Source: Actinomycetota bacterium (GTDB lineage: Bacteria > Actinomycetota > Thermoleophilia > Miltoncostaeales > Miltoncostaeaceae). From it: 64,000 bases of DNA. The notes beneath the pieces were generated by a model. That model was not told the origin of the DNA. It was given only the letters and a program-made list of their open reading frames with translations, and did no database searches. Below, piece after piece: positions 26,347 to 35,800 of this stretch (position 1 is the stretch's first letter; every line of letters starts with the position of its first letter). The stretch is from contig CAUJCX010000015.1 of assembly GCA_963169235.1 (NCBI GenBank), forward strand, positions 1 to 64,000, written 5' to 3'. Position numbers and translations under genes: made by a program.

Positions 26347-27023
26347 GGCTTCAGCACGTACCCGGCGCCGCGCACGGTGTGGATCTGGCGGGTGCCGCCG
26401 CCGGCCTCGAGCTTGCGGCGCAGGTAGCCCACGTACACCTCCACGCCGTTGGAGCTCGTCTGCGCGTCCACCCCCCACACGCGGTCGAGCATCTGCGTAC
26501 GGCTGAGGACGCGCCCCACGTTGCGCATGAACAGCTCCAAGAGGCGCATCTCGGTGCGGGTCAGCTCCAGCGGCGCGTCGCCCCGGCGCGCTTCGAGCGT
26601 GTCGAGGTCGAGCACCAGGTCGCCCGCCTCGAGGCGGGCATCGCCGGACGTGGGATCACCCAGGTTGCGGCGCAGCAGCGCCCGCACGCGCGCCAAAAGC
26701 TCGGCCAGCGCGAACGGCTTCACCAGGTAGTCGTCGGCGCCCGCGTCGAGGCCGGCGACGCGGTCCTCCACGGTGCTGCGTGCCGTCAGCATCAGCACGG
26801 GCACCGGCAGGGCCTCGGCTCGCACCACGCGGCAGACGTCGAGCCCCGACATGTCGGGCAGGTTGACGTCCAGCACGATCGCGTCAGGCGCGCCGCGGGC
26901 CTTGTGGATGCCCCCGGCCCCGTCGGCCGCCAGCTCGACCGCGTATCCATGCGCGCGCAGGGCCCGGTCGAGCGACGTGGCGACCCGGGGGTCGTCCTCC
27001 ACCACCAGAATGCGGGCGGGCAT
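26343..27023 (-). CDS. OmpR-family response regulator
   Basis: DNA-binding regulator of 226 residues. Receiver domain 1 to about 115 with acidic pocket (VVEDD), phosphorylated Asp in VLDVNLPDMSG near 51, TAR switch region and Lys in LVKPFALAEL; winged-helix domain to the end with the typical ELTRTEMRLLELFMRNVGRV and a C-terminal VRGAGYVL. It should bind tandem direct repeats. It directly precedes and overlaps its kinase. A 19-codon frame (27083-27024) ends at TAG immediately before this ATG and may be a leader peptide. Confidence 0.93.
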   Translation of the reverse strand: MPARILVVEDDPRVATSLDRALRAHGYAVELAADGAGGIHKARGAPDAIVLDVNLPDMSGLDVCRVVRAEALPVPVLMLTARSTVEDRVAGLDAGADDYLVKPFALAELLARVRALLRRNLGDPTSGDARLEAGDLVLDLDTLEARRGDAPLELTRTEMRLLELFMRNVGRVLSRTQMLDRVWGVDAQTSSNGVEVYVGYLRRKLEAGGGTRQIHTVRGAGYVLKP

Positions 27024-27096
27024 CTACGCGGTGCGCCGGGCGGCGGCGGTGGGCGCGCGGCGGTCGGTCGGGAGGTCGTTCATGCGCGGTGGCATC

Positions 27097-27130
27097 GTAT
27101 CCGGCCCGGGCGTGGGACCGGGCCGGATAC
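27097..27130 (-). terminator. Perfect 13-bp hairpin between secreted protein and response regulator
   Basis: GTATCCGGCCCGG (27097-27109) pairs with CCGGGCCGGATAC (27118-27130), with an eight-base loop. It follows the stop of the secreted-protein gene and probably ends or attenuates that transcript before the two-component genes. Confidence 0.65.
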
Positions 27131-27139
27131 GCCGGGGCG

Positions 27140-27748
27140 TCAGGGCGTGGTGCCGCCCCCACCGGGGCCCATCGGGCCTCCGGGCATGAAGCCGTGGCCA
27201 CCGTGGTGACCGCGGCCGCCGCCGCCGAAGCCGAAGCCGGCACCGTCGGCGGGCATCGCGTCGAAGCGCTTCAGCATGGCGTCGGCCTGGGCCTGGGTGA
27301 TGAGCCCGGCGTCCACCTGCCCCTTGAGCGACGCGGCCAGGCGGGCCCGCGCCTGCGCCTTGAGGGTCTTCTCGAGCGTCCCGTCCGCCGCGGCCTTCTT
27401 CAGCGCGTCCGCCTGGGCCTGGGTGAGGCGGCCGGACGCCACCTGCTCGTCGAGGCCGGCCACGAACACGGCGGTGCGGGCCTTCTTCTCGGCGGCCTGC
27501 AGGTCGGCCACGCTGACTCCGAGCTCCTTCGCCAGCGCCGTCTCGTATGCGGTGCGGTCGGCGCTGCGGTCGGCGGCCCGCGCGCGGCTGGCCGCGGTGG
27601 CCGTGGCGCTGGGCGTGGTCGCGGTGGCGGTGGCGGCGGTGACGGTCTTCGTCGCGCCGGTGACGGTGGGCACGGCGATCAGCGCGCCGGTGCCGAGCAC
27701 GGCGACGGCGCTGGTGGCCGCGAGGCCGAGGCGGGTGGAACGCTGCAT
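27140..27748 (-). CDS. Secreted protein with helical repeats and glycine-rich tail
   Basis: Start at ATG 27748 with AAGGAGAT upstream. A signal peptide (RSTRLGLAATSAVAVLGTG...) is followed by a Thr/Ala-rich linker, then helical units that include two similar motifs, GRLTQAQADALKKAA and GLITQAQADAMLKRF. The C-terminus is Gly/His/Met-rich and could bind metal. Residues 202. The family is not firmly recognised; short G-x-[IL]-T-Q-x-Q-A-D repeats occur in several exported actinobacterial proteins. It lies upstream of a two-component system and downstream of a perfect tandem-repeat operator candidate, so it may be part of that regulon. Confidence 0.7.
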   Translation of the reverse strand: MQRSTRLGLAATSAVAVLGTGALIAVPTVTGATKTVTAATATATTPSATATAASRARAADRSADRTAYETALAKELGVSVADLQAAEKKARTAVFVAGLDEQVASGRLTQAQADALKKAAADGTLEKTLKAQARARLAASLKGQVDAGLITQAQADAMLKRFDAMPADGAGFGFGGGGRGHHGGHGFMPGGPMGPGGGGTTP

Positions 27749-27800
27749 GGGGTGGATCTCCTTGGGTGCGGTGACTGCCTGACACCCCAAGCATCGGTGG

Positions 27801-27822
27801 CGACCCTGAGACGACCCTGAGA
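27801..27822 (-). promoter_or_regulatory. Tandem 11-bp direct repeat, candidate response-regulator operator
   Basis: CGACCCTGAGA occurs twice back to back (27801-27811 and 27812-27822). An 11-bp period equals one helical turn, the geometry used by OmpR/PhoB-type regulators. The site is 53 bases upstream of the secreted protein ATG and near the regulator encoded downstream. Confidence 0.55.
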
Positions 27823-27845
27823 CCCGTGTGAGGGTTGCCCGCGGG

Positions 27846-29825
27846 CTACCGCCGCGCGGCGGCCCGTGCGGGCGGCGACTCCAGCAAGAGCGCCCACGTC
27901 ACCGGGCCCGCGACGCCGTCGGGTTGCAGGCCGCGGGAGGCCTGGAACGCGCGCACGGCCGAGCGCGTCTGGGCCTTGAAGTAGCCCGTGATGGGGACGG
28001 GGTTGCCCCAGGCCCGCAGGCGCATCTGCAGCCACACCACCTGGTCGCCGTGCTTGCGCAGCTTCAGCGTGGGGTACTGGCGGCTGGTGACCGCGTCGGC
28101 GCACTGCACGGGGCGGCCCAGCGACGGCCACTGCGACGGGCGGGTCTCCTGGAAGCTCCAGTACGACGCACCCGGCCAGCCGTACGCGGCGGCCAGGCAA
28201 CGGAACCGCACCAGGTCACGGGGCACCTCCCGCTCGTACGTGCCCGCGATGGGGGCGATGGGCACGCCGTACACCGAGTTGCTCACCGCGGTGCGCACGA
28301 CGGCCCGGTCGACGGCCTGCCGGAACGCGCCCCAATAGATCTGGGGCATCGTGACGTCGGCGCCGTTGGGCCCTCCCAGGAACGCCGAGTACGGGAAGCG
28401 CGGGTGGTAGTCGACGTACGCGAAGCTGGTGAGCGCCACCGGGTAGTCGCGCCCCACCAGGCGGCGCAGCTCGGCCATGTAGCGGCGCGCGGCCGTGTAC
28501 GTGCGGCCCTGGTAGCGGCCCTCGAACTCGCTCTCGGCGTCCACCACGAAGCAGTCGGCCCCGGCCTTGACGGCGCGCGCCGCGGTGCGTGCCTCCTGTA
28601 CGGGCCGGCGCCCGTAGATGTACTGCCACGCGCACACCCGTAGCCCGGCGGCCTTGAACGTGCCGATGGAGCGGTCGAACTGCGGCCAGTAGCGCACCCC
28701 GTCGCCCGACTTCACGAACACGGTGCGCATGCCGAACGTGGTGGCCTGCGTCACCACGTTGTCGACGTCACCCGGGCGCTTGAGCTCCCACACCCACGTG
28801 CCCAGGCCGCGAAACGGCGAGTCGTCGCCCGACAGCGCGTCGGGGTCGTCGGGGCGGGAGATCGGCGACGTGTTCAGCGGACAGCGGTCGGCCAGCCCCC
28901 AGACGGTGCGCACCTCGACGGGGATGCGCGGGCATCCCTGGCCGCCGACGTCGCCCACCACCGTCCACCCGCCCGGAGGCGTGCGGCTGAACAAGAGCGG
29001 GTCGGACGACACCCCGGGGAACCGGGCCAGCGCCCAGTCGCGCCCCTGGAACGTGGCGGCCTGGGTGGTGCCGGGCACCGGTGGGATGGCCTTGGTGGAC
29101 CCCTTGCGGTCGGCCGCCGCGTACGCACGAGCCAGGTCGGCGCGCAGCGCGTCGTCGACGCCCTTGGCCTGCGCTCCGGCCGGGTCGGGGCGGTCGGGCT
29201 GGCGCAGCGCCAGCCGGCCCACCAGCGACGCCACGGACGGGTCGGGCTGCTGCCCCGCGGTCGCCTGGCTCTCGATGCCGTACGTCCACTGGCCCAGCGT
29301 CGCCAGCGCCACCGTGCGCAGGCCGCCGGCCGAGTCGGCGGTGACGATGAGACGCGCGCCCGCCGGGTCGGACAGTTCGATCACCGTCTGCGTGGCGGTG
29401 TCCGAGCGCACCCGCAGCGCCCAGCGCATGGCCTCTGCACCGCGGCGCGCGGCGCTGGGCGTCGCGAACTGCACGGCCCATGCGCGCAGCGTGGGCGCCC
29501 CCGGCTGGTCGTACGACTGCGCCACGCCGCCCACCATCTGGGACGACGCGAGGCGCGCCTCGGCCTCCGGCCGCGTGCGCTCCGACGCCGCCAGCAGCGG
29601 GTCGAGCACCTGCGCGGGCGTGGCCAGCGCCGTGATCGCGCCGGCCGTGCGGGGCGAGACCCACGCGGGGTCGAGCACCCGTAGGGCCGCGTCGGCGGGC
29701 GCGGACGTCGCGGGCTCCGGCGCCGCCGCGGGCGGCGGGGTGACGGTGACGGGGACCGTCTGCGCGGCGGCGCCGGCCGCGGTGACGGCGAGGACTCCTG
29801 CCAGGAGGGGAGCGAGGGCACGCAT
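27846..29825 (-). CDS. Large secreted protein: glycosidase-like barrel plus peptidoglycan-binding domain
   Basis: Exported protein of 659 residues. Signal peptide ending near AAGAAAQT, a Pro/Ala linker, an N-terminal region of about 270 residues with alternating Ala-rich helices and strands, then from about residue 330 a TIM-barrel-like segment (GLGTWVWEL, TVFVKSGDG, ADCFVVDAESEFEGRY, YPVALTSFAYVDYH, TMPQIYW) resembling glycoside-hydrolase-like barrels. The last 65 residues are a PG_binding_1 domain (GDQVVWLQMRLRAWGNP...VRAFQASRGLQPDGVAGPVTW). The DAESE acid pair is a possible catalytic site. Probably acts in the cell wall; substrate unknown. Confidence 0.72.
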   Translation of the reverse strand: MRALAPLLAGVLAVTAAGAAAQTVPVTVTPPPAAAPEPATSAPADAALRVLDPAWVSPRTAGAITALATPAQVLDPLLAASERTRPEAEARLASSQMVGGVAQSYDQPGAPTLRAWAVQFATPSAARRGAEAMRWALRVRSDTATQTVIELSDPAGARLIVTADSAGGLRTVALATLGQWTYGIESQATAGQQPDPSVASLVGRLALRQPDRPDPAGAQAKGVDDALRADLARAYAAADRKGSTKAIPPVPGTTQAATFQGRDWALARFPGVSSDPLLFSRTPPGGWTVVGDVGGQGCPRIPVEVRTVWGLADRCPLNTSPISRPDDPDALSGDDSPFRGLGTWVWELKRPGDVDNVVTQATTFGMRTVFVKSGDGVRYWPQFDRSIGTFKAAGLRVCAWQYIYGRRPVQEARTAARAVKAGADCFVVDAESEFEGRYQGRTYTAARRYMAELRRLVGRDYPVALTSFAYVDYHPRFPYSAFLGGPNGADVTMPQIYWGAFRQAVDRAVVRTAVSNSVYGVPIAPIAGTYEREVPRDLVRFRCLAAAYGWPGASYWSFQETRPSQWPSLGRPVQCADAVTSRQYPTLKLRKHGDQVVWLQMRLRAWGNPVPITGYFKAQTRSAVRAFQASRGLQPDGVAGPVTWALLLESPPARAAARR

Positions 29826-29896
29826 GGCGGCCAACGTAACAGCGCTTCTTCGTTGTTCTGTGAAGGCCCGGTACGAGGACCGTGCCGAGGGCCCGC

Positions 29897-30739
29897 TCAG
29901 GCCGGCGGCGGCAGGTCCATGGTGAGCCGCGCGACGGCCCCGTAGTCCTGGGCCGGGTCGACCGTGAGCATCTGCGCCATCGCCAGCTCGCCGAACGGCA
30001 TCGGGGCGTCGTCGAGCCCCAGCGCGTGGCCGAGGTCCTTGCACAGGTTCGCCGCCGTGAAGCCGGGACGGTGATCCCCCTGCAACACGCGGGGGAAGAG
30101 GTTCTCGAGCTGCCATGAGTTCGCGGTGGCCCCCATCAGCACGTCGCGCACCAGCCCGGGTTCGATCCCGGCCCGCTGCCCCAGCGCCAGCGCCTCCGCC
30201 GTCGCGGAGCTGATGACGCCCACGAGGAGGTTGTTCACCAACTTCACGACGAGGCCTGCCCCGACCGGTCCGCAATGGGTGCGGCGGGCGGGGTCGCCGA
30301 TCGCGTCGAGCAGCGGCGCCGCCCGGTCGAGAGCCTCCGCGTCCCCGCCGCACATGATCGCCAGCGTGCCCGCCTCCGCGCCGGCGGGGCCGCCGCTGAC
30401 GGGGCAGTCGACGTACGCGACCCCGGCCTTCGCGCAGCGCGCCGCGATGCGGCGGGCGACGGCCGGGGCGATGGTGCTGAGGTCGACGACCAGGCCGGGG
30501 TGGTCGCCGACGGCCAGCACGTCGTCCACCACCTGCGCGCTGTCCGCGCTGTCGGTGACGCACAGGCACACGGCCTCGCGGCCCGCGACGGCCTGCGCCA
30601 GGTCGTCCACGACGGGGGCGTCGACGCCGGTGACGCGACGCGGATCGCGCGCGAACACGGCCACGTCGTGCCCTGCGGCGACGAGGCGGGCCACCATCCA
30701 CCGGCCCATCAGGCCGGCTCCCACGAATGCGACTCTCAT
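29897..30739 (-). CDS. NAD(P)-dependent beta-hydroxyacid dehydrogenase
   Basis: Protein of 280 residues in the 3-hydroxyisobutyrate dehydrogenase/GarR family. The N-terminal VAFVGAGLMGRWM is the dinucleotide site, followed by the substrate-binding DCPVSGGPAGAEAGTL and the catalytic Lys in GAGLVVKLVNNLL. Start placed at ATG 30739, which begins the Rossmann fold and lies six bases from TATGAA; upstream in-frame ATGs add 17 to 37 residues without family support. It likely oxidises a short hydroxyacid such as 3-hydroxyisobutyrate or tartronate semialdehyde's reduced form. Confidence 0.83.
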   Translation of the reverse strand: MRVAFVGAGLMGRWMVARLVAAGHDVAVFARDPRRVTGVDAPVVDDLAQAVAGREAVCLCVTDSADSAQVVDDVLAVGDHPGLVVDLSTIAPAVARRIAARCAKAGVAYVDCPVSGGPAGAEAGTLAIMCGGDAEALDRAAPLLDAIGDPARRTHCGPVGAGLVVKLVNNLLVGVISSATAEALALGQRAGIEPGLVRDVLMGATANSWQLENLFPRVLQGDHRPGFTAANLCKDLGHALGLDDAPMPFGELAMAQMLTVDPAQDYGAVARLTMDLPPPA

Positions 30740-30751
30740 GTCGTATTCATA
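30740..30751 (-). promoter_or_regulatory. Leaderless promoter -10 before beta-hydroxyacid dehydrogenase
   Basis: Minus-strand TATGAA (30751-30746), six bases, ATG at 30739. Confidence 0.4.
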
Positions 30752-31046
30752 CGGCACCGCGTCGCCGGCTGCGCGGCCCGAGGGGTGGGGATCGCTCATC
30801 GCGAGGCCGCCGGCGTCCGGTGCGGCGTACTCGCTCGGCGCGCCATGCACTGTGCCCTAGTGCCAGCGTGCCGAATGCGGTGCACTTCGAGCGATCCCGC
30901 ACGTGAAGTTTCTCGCAGTTTTCACACCTCGTCCCCTCCCCACGCGGATGGTACGCGGCCCCGGGAACTGGACGTTCGTGCAGGATGCCCATGGCATGGC
31001 CGCGAAGGCAACACGTGGCCCGCCGTGCTTGCATCTGCCTGGTGAC
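30752..31046. other. Divergent intergenic region
   Basis: Nearly 300 bases between divergent genes. Part of it (about 30890-30940) is AT-richer, with TTTCTCGCAGTTTTC. It must contain the BrkB-family promoter. A plus-strand frame open from 30903 is in phase with the BrkB-family gene, but its residues do not resemble the family. Nothing else recognised. Confidence 0.4.
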
Positions 31047-32036
31047 ATGTCCGACCCGACCACCCGCACCCGTGTGACCGCGCCCGACGGCGGTGGCACC
31101 GCGCCGCCCGAACAGGCGGCGACCGAGGCCGCGGCGCGCCCGCGGCGGCGTCCGCTGGTGGTGCGCGTGGTGCGCACGCTGTGGCACCTGATCGTGGGGA
31201 CGACCAAACGCTCGCAGCGCGACCAGGTGACGGGGCTCGCGAGCCAGTTCGCCTACAACGCGTTCATCGCGACGGTGCCGCTGTTCATCGTGATCATCTC
31301 GGCCGTGGCCGTGCTGGGCGGAAAGGACGCGGCCGACCGCATCCAGACCACGTACGAGGAGCAGATCCCCGAGGCGTACCAGACGATCCTGCACGACGTG
31401 CTGCGCTCGGCGGCGTCCAACACGGGGCGCGCGGCCGTGTTCCTGGTGCTGGGTTCCATCGGCGCCCTGTACCTGGTGGGCAACGCCATCGGGGCGCTCA
31501 TCACCGGGCTCGACCGGGCCGCCGACGTGCGCCACCGGGGCTGGGTGCGGGGCAAGGTGGTGGGCATCGCGTTCGCGACGCTGTGGAGCGCCCTCATGAC
31601 GTTCGTGAACGGCGCGCTCCTGGTGGGCCAGAACGTCATCGAGTGGCTGGGCGACCGCTACGAACTGGAAAGCGGCACCGTGCGGCGCATGAGCGACCTG
31701 TGGTTCCCCATCGTGGTGCTGATGCTGCTGGCCATGGTGTGGATCCTGTACCGCTACGGCCCCAACGACCCCGAGCGCGCGCACCGCGCGTACACGCTGG
31801 GCGTGCTGGTGGCCAGCATCGGCACCATCGGCTTCACGCAGGTGTTCGCGAAGTACCTGTCGATGTTCGACAGCTTCGAGGTGTACGGCACGCTGGCGAC
31901 CATCGTGGTGTACCTGACGTTCCTGTGGGCCATCGGCGTGGTGCTGCTGGTGGGCGCCGAGGTGAACCAGGAGTTCCGCCACCTGCGCGGCCGCGCGCCC
32001 CGGCGGGCGGAGTCCGCGGGCGACACCTCGGTCTGA
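31047..32036 (+). CDS. YihY/BrkB-family membrane protein
   Basis: Integral membrane protein of 329 residues with six hydrophobic helices. Family marks: an N-terminal amphipathic stretch HLIVGTTKRSQRDQV, LASQFAYNAFIATVPLFIVI (first helix with the conserved polar residues), the central LYLVGNAIGALITGLDRA, IVVLMLLAMVWILYRYGP and a C-terminal LTFLWAIGVVLLVGAEVNQEF. Formerly annotated as ribonuclease BN, this family is now treated as a membrane protein of unclear transport role. ATG 31047 is chosen because upstream sequence in frame is not family-like. Confidence 0.85.
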   Translation: MSDPTTRTRVTAPDGGGTAPPEQAATEAAARPRRRPLVVRVVRTLWHLIVGTTKRSQRDQVTGLASQFAYNAFIATVPLFIVIISAVAVLGGKDAADRIQTTYEEQIPEAYQTILHDVLRSAASNTGRAAVFLVLGSIGALYLVGNAIGALITGLDRAADVRHRGWVRGKVVGIAFATLWSALMTFVNGALLVGQNVIEWLGDRYELESGTVRRMSDLWFPIVVLMLLAMVWILYRYGPNDPERAHRAYTLGVLVASIGTIGFTQVFAKYLSMFDSFEVYGTLATIVVYLTFLWAIGVVLLVGAEVNQEFRHLRGRAPRRAESAGDTSV

Positions 32037-32046
32037 GCCGCCGCGG

Positions 32047-32859
32047 TCAGGTCTGGCAGGTCGGGCACCAGTACGTGGTGCGGTTGTCGTCGCCCTGGCC
32101 GCGTGAACGCACCGGCGTGCCGCAGCGGCGGCACTGCTCGCGGGCCCGCCGGTACACCCACTTCTCACCCCGCGGGCGCCCCCACACCCGGCCCGGCGGG
32201 TCGTACGTGGTGATGGAGCCGGGCTCGGCCACGCCGCGGTGCAGCAGGTCGCACGCGATGGTGCCGATGGCGGCGGCCTCGGCGTCGGTGAGCGACCCCA
32301 CCGGCCGCCACGGGTCCACGCCGGCCAGGAACAGCGTCTCGCTCTTGTAGACGTTGCCGATGCCGGCCACGACGCGCTGGTCCATGACCGCCTCGCCCAC
32401 CTCGCGGCCCGGGTCGATGGCGCGCAGGGCGGCCACCGTGTCGCCGGCGGGATCGGTGGCCTGGTGAAGCAGGTCGGGTCCCAGCGCGCGGATGCCCGGC
32501 GGCAGCGGCTCACCGGGCTCCAGCAGCCGGATGCCCTGGCACGAGTAGAGCACTGCCGTCGCGTGGTCGAACCGCAGCATCAGCGTGAGGCCGGTGGAAC
32601 GCACGGGCCGGCCTGCGGGCACCAGGCGCCACACCCCGGTCATGCGCAGGTGCGTGTGCAGCACCCGGCCGCTGGCGAAGCGCATCAGGTGGTGCTTGCC
32701 CCGGGCCTCGGCGCCGGTGACGGCGTCGCCCTCGAGGCGCCCGGGGATGCCGAGGGCGAGCGCACGCGGGTCGCGCGAGCGGGCCTCGCGCACGACGTGG
32801 CCCGTCAGCCGCTCTTGCCACAGCCCCGCGTTGCGGTGGCTGACGTGTCCCTCAGGCAC
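32047..32859 (-). CDS. nei: Fpg/Nei-family DNA glycosylase (endonuclease VIII type)
   Basis: Base-excision repair glycosylase/AP lyase of 270 residues. After Met removal the catalytic Pro and Glu are in MPEG; the H2TH domain contains VVAGIGNVYKSE; the C-terminal zinc finger is complete (CRRC and CPTC). The absence of the MPELPEVE start argues for a Nei rather than Fpg/MutM enzyme. It removes oxidised pyrimidines and cleaves the strand. Its start overlaps the lhr stop by 8 bp, so it is the second gene of an lhr-nei operon; the same pairing is known in mycobacteria. Confidence 0.88.
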   Translation of the reverse strand: MPEGHVSHRNAGLWQERLTGHVVREARSRDPRALALGIPGRLEGDAVTGAEARGKHHLMRFASGRVLHTHLRMTGVWRLVPAGRPVRSTGLTLMLRFDHATAVLYSCQGIRLLEPGEPLPPGIRALGPDLLHQATDPAGDTVAALRAIDPGREVGEAVMDQRVVAGIGNVYKSETLFLAGVDPWRPVGSLTDAEAAAIGTIACDLLHRGVAEPGSITTYDPPGRVWGRPRGEKWVYRRAREQCRRCGTPVRSRGQGDDNRTTYWCPTCQT

Positions 32860-35800
32860 GGGCGATCACCCCGCCCAGGTCGCGCCGGAAGCCCGCGTCC
32901 AGCAGGCGGTCCTCCCACGGGCCGCCCACGACGGGCACGCCATCCACGCGCTCCGGGCGCACCTTGCGGGCGCGGTCGGCGACGGCCCACTGGGCCAGGG
33001 CCCGCAGGGCGTCGTCGTGGTCGTGATCGTCGGTGGCGGCGAACGTCACCAGGCCGCGACCACCCCGCTCGACGTACACCAGCGGGCGCCCTCCCAGCGT
33101 GACCACGTGGGCGCCGAACACCCGCGACGGGGCGCGCCGACCCCGGTGCGGGGGCCACGGCACAGCTGCCCCGTACACCTGCGCCGGGTCGGCCGCACCC
33201 AGCACCAGCGGCACGGGCGTCGCGGGCTGGTCGCGCAGCCGGTCGACCGCGCCGGACACCGCGAACTGGGCGCCTCCCAGGCCGTCCACGAAGTAGCCGC
33301 GGCGGCACGCGCCCGTAACCTCCATCTGGGCGAACGCGGGGTAGACGCCCGCGAACCCGCCGGGCACGCCCTCCGCCAGCACGGCTCCGCGGGTGACGAC
33401 GCCGTAGCGCTCCAGCAGCGTCTCGGCCACGGCGTGGGCGCGCTCGGAGGCCGCCGGGGCCCGCGCGTACAACGGGGCCGTCGCCAGCCAGCGGCCCGCC
33501 ACGACCGCCCGGTTGGTGCGCGACGAGCGCAGGCGGGCGTGTCCCCGGCGGGTGCCCCGCGACGCCGGGGTGGACGATTGCAGGCGCTTGGGGGCGCGCA
33601 GGGGCGCCCACAGGTCGTTGGCGACGTGGCCGCTCCACACCAGCGACCAGAGGGCCGCGAACGCGTCGTCGGCGGCCAGCCCGCAGGCGTCCACCAGGTC
33701 GTCCCAGAACATCGGCCCGTGCTCCAGGGCGCCCACGAGCGCCGTGGCCGGCGCGTCGCCGGGGGGAGCGGGCGGGGCGGGGGCCAGCAGCGGCGCGTCC
33801 TCACGCAGGTACAGGGCCACCCGGCCGCCGGCGGTGGCGCCGGCCCCCAGCCAGCGCACCTGGCCCTCGGCCAGCAGCTGGTCGAGCCAGGCCGGGGAGT
33901 ACGCGCCCAGGCGGCGCGGGAACACCTCGCCCTCCCACTGCGCGGGCGGCAGCGGCACGCCCTGCAGCGTCGCGATGACGTCGCGCAGGGCGTCCGGGCC
34001 ACCGGCCGAGCCGGGCCGGTCGACGCGCTGCCAGGCGGGCACGAACGAGGCCAGCGCCGCGTGGTCGACGGCTTCCACCTCGGCCCGCAGTGCGGCCATG
34101 CTAGCGCGGCGCAGGCGACGCAGCACGTCGGCGTCGCACCACTCGTCGCCCACTCCCCCGGGGCGCATGTGCCCGTCCACCAGCGTGCCGCGCTCGCGCA
34201 ACCGGGTCAGCACGGCGTCGGCGGCGCCGGGGGCGATGCCCAGGCGCGCGGCGACGTCGGCGGTGGTGAACGGGCCGTGGGTGCGGGCGTAGCGCGCCAC
34301 CAGCCCGGCCAGGGCGTCGTCGGCGGGCTCGAGCAACGCGGCCGGGAGGCCGGCGGGCGGCATGACGCCCAGGCCGTCGCGGTAGCGGGCGACGTCCTCG
34401 GCCGTCACCCAGCGTTCCTCGCCCGCCACGCGGATGCGCGCCGCCCGCCGCTCGGCCTCCAGGCCGCCCAGCACGTCGTGGGCGGTGGCGGGGGCGTCCA
34501 TGCGGGCGGCCACCTCGGCCTGGGTGAGGTCGCCGACCCGGCGCAGCACGTCGTGCACCGCGTCGGCGTGCCGGGCGCGGGTGCGCTCGGACAGGTGCTG
34601 CAGGTCGTCCTCCACCTGCCCGATGGCGTCGGCGTCCAGCAGGTCGCGCATGCCCTCGTCGCCCAGCAGCTCGCGCAGCAGGTCGCGGTCGAGGGCCAGC
34701 GCCTGCGCCCGGCGTTCGGCGACGGGGGCGTCGTCCTCGTACATGTACGTGGCGACGTACTCGAACATGAGGCTGGCCGTGAACGGCGACGGCCGGTCGG
34801 TGTCGGCGACCACGACGCTGATCTCGCGCCGCGCGACCCCGTCCAGCAGGGCGCGCAGGGCGGGCAGGTCGAACCAGTCGTTGAGGCACTCCCGGTACGT
34901 CTCGAGGATCACCGGGAAGCTGCCGAAGCGGCGGGCCACCTGCAGAAGCGCGGACGCGCGCAGGCGCTGCTGCCACAGCGGCGTGCGCTGTCCCGGGCGG
35001 CGGCGGGGGATGAGGAGGGCGCGCCCGGCGTTCTCGCGGAAGCGGGCCCCGAACAGGGCGCTTGCGGCCAGCTCGCCGATGACCAGCTCGTCCACCTCGC
35101 CGGCCTCCAGCAGCACCCACGACACGTCGGGCGGTTCGTCGGTCTCGGGCATGTGCAGCGCGATGCCGTCGTCGCTCCAGATGGGGTGCACCTCTGCACC
35201 GGTCTGCTCGCGGATGCGGGCGGCCAGCGCCATGGCCCAGGGGGCGTGGACGCGGGCGCCGAACGGGCTCAGCAGGCACAGCCGCCAGTCGCCGATCTCG
35301 TCGCGGAAGCGCTCCACCACGATGGTGCGGTCGCTGGGGACGGCGCCGGTGGCCGCCGCCTGGTCGTGCACATAGCGCACCAGGTTCTCGGCGGCGCGAT
35401 GGTCGAAGCGGCTCTCGGACGCGAGCCGGGCGCGGGCCTCGGCGGGGTCGGCGGCGAGCAGCTCGCGGGCCAGGCGGCCGACGGCGCGTCCCAGCTCGGC
35501 GGGGCGTCCGACGCCCTCGCCCCTCCAGAACGGCACGGCCCCGGGCGCCCCGGGCGCGGGCGACACCAGCACCCGGTCGTGCGTGACCTGCTCGATGCGC
35601 CAGGTGGACGCGCCCAGCATGAACGTCTGCCCGGGACGCGCCTCGTACACCATCTCCTCGTCCAGCTCGCCCACGCGCGTGGAGCCGTCGGCCAGGAACA
35701 CGCCGTAGAGGCCCCGGTCGGGGATGGTGCCGGCGTTCTGCACCGCCAGCTGCCGGATGCCGGGACGCCCCCGCACCACGTCGGCGGCGCGGTCCCACGC

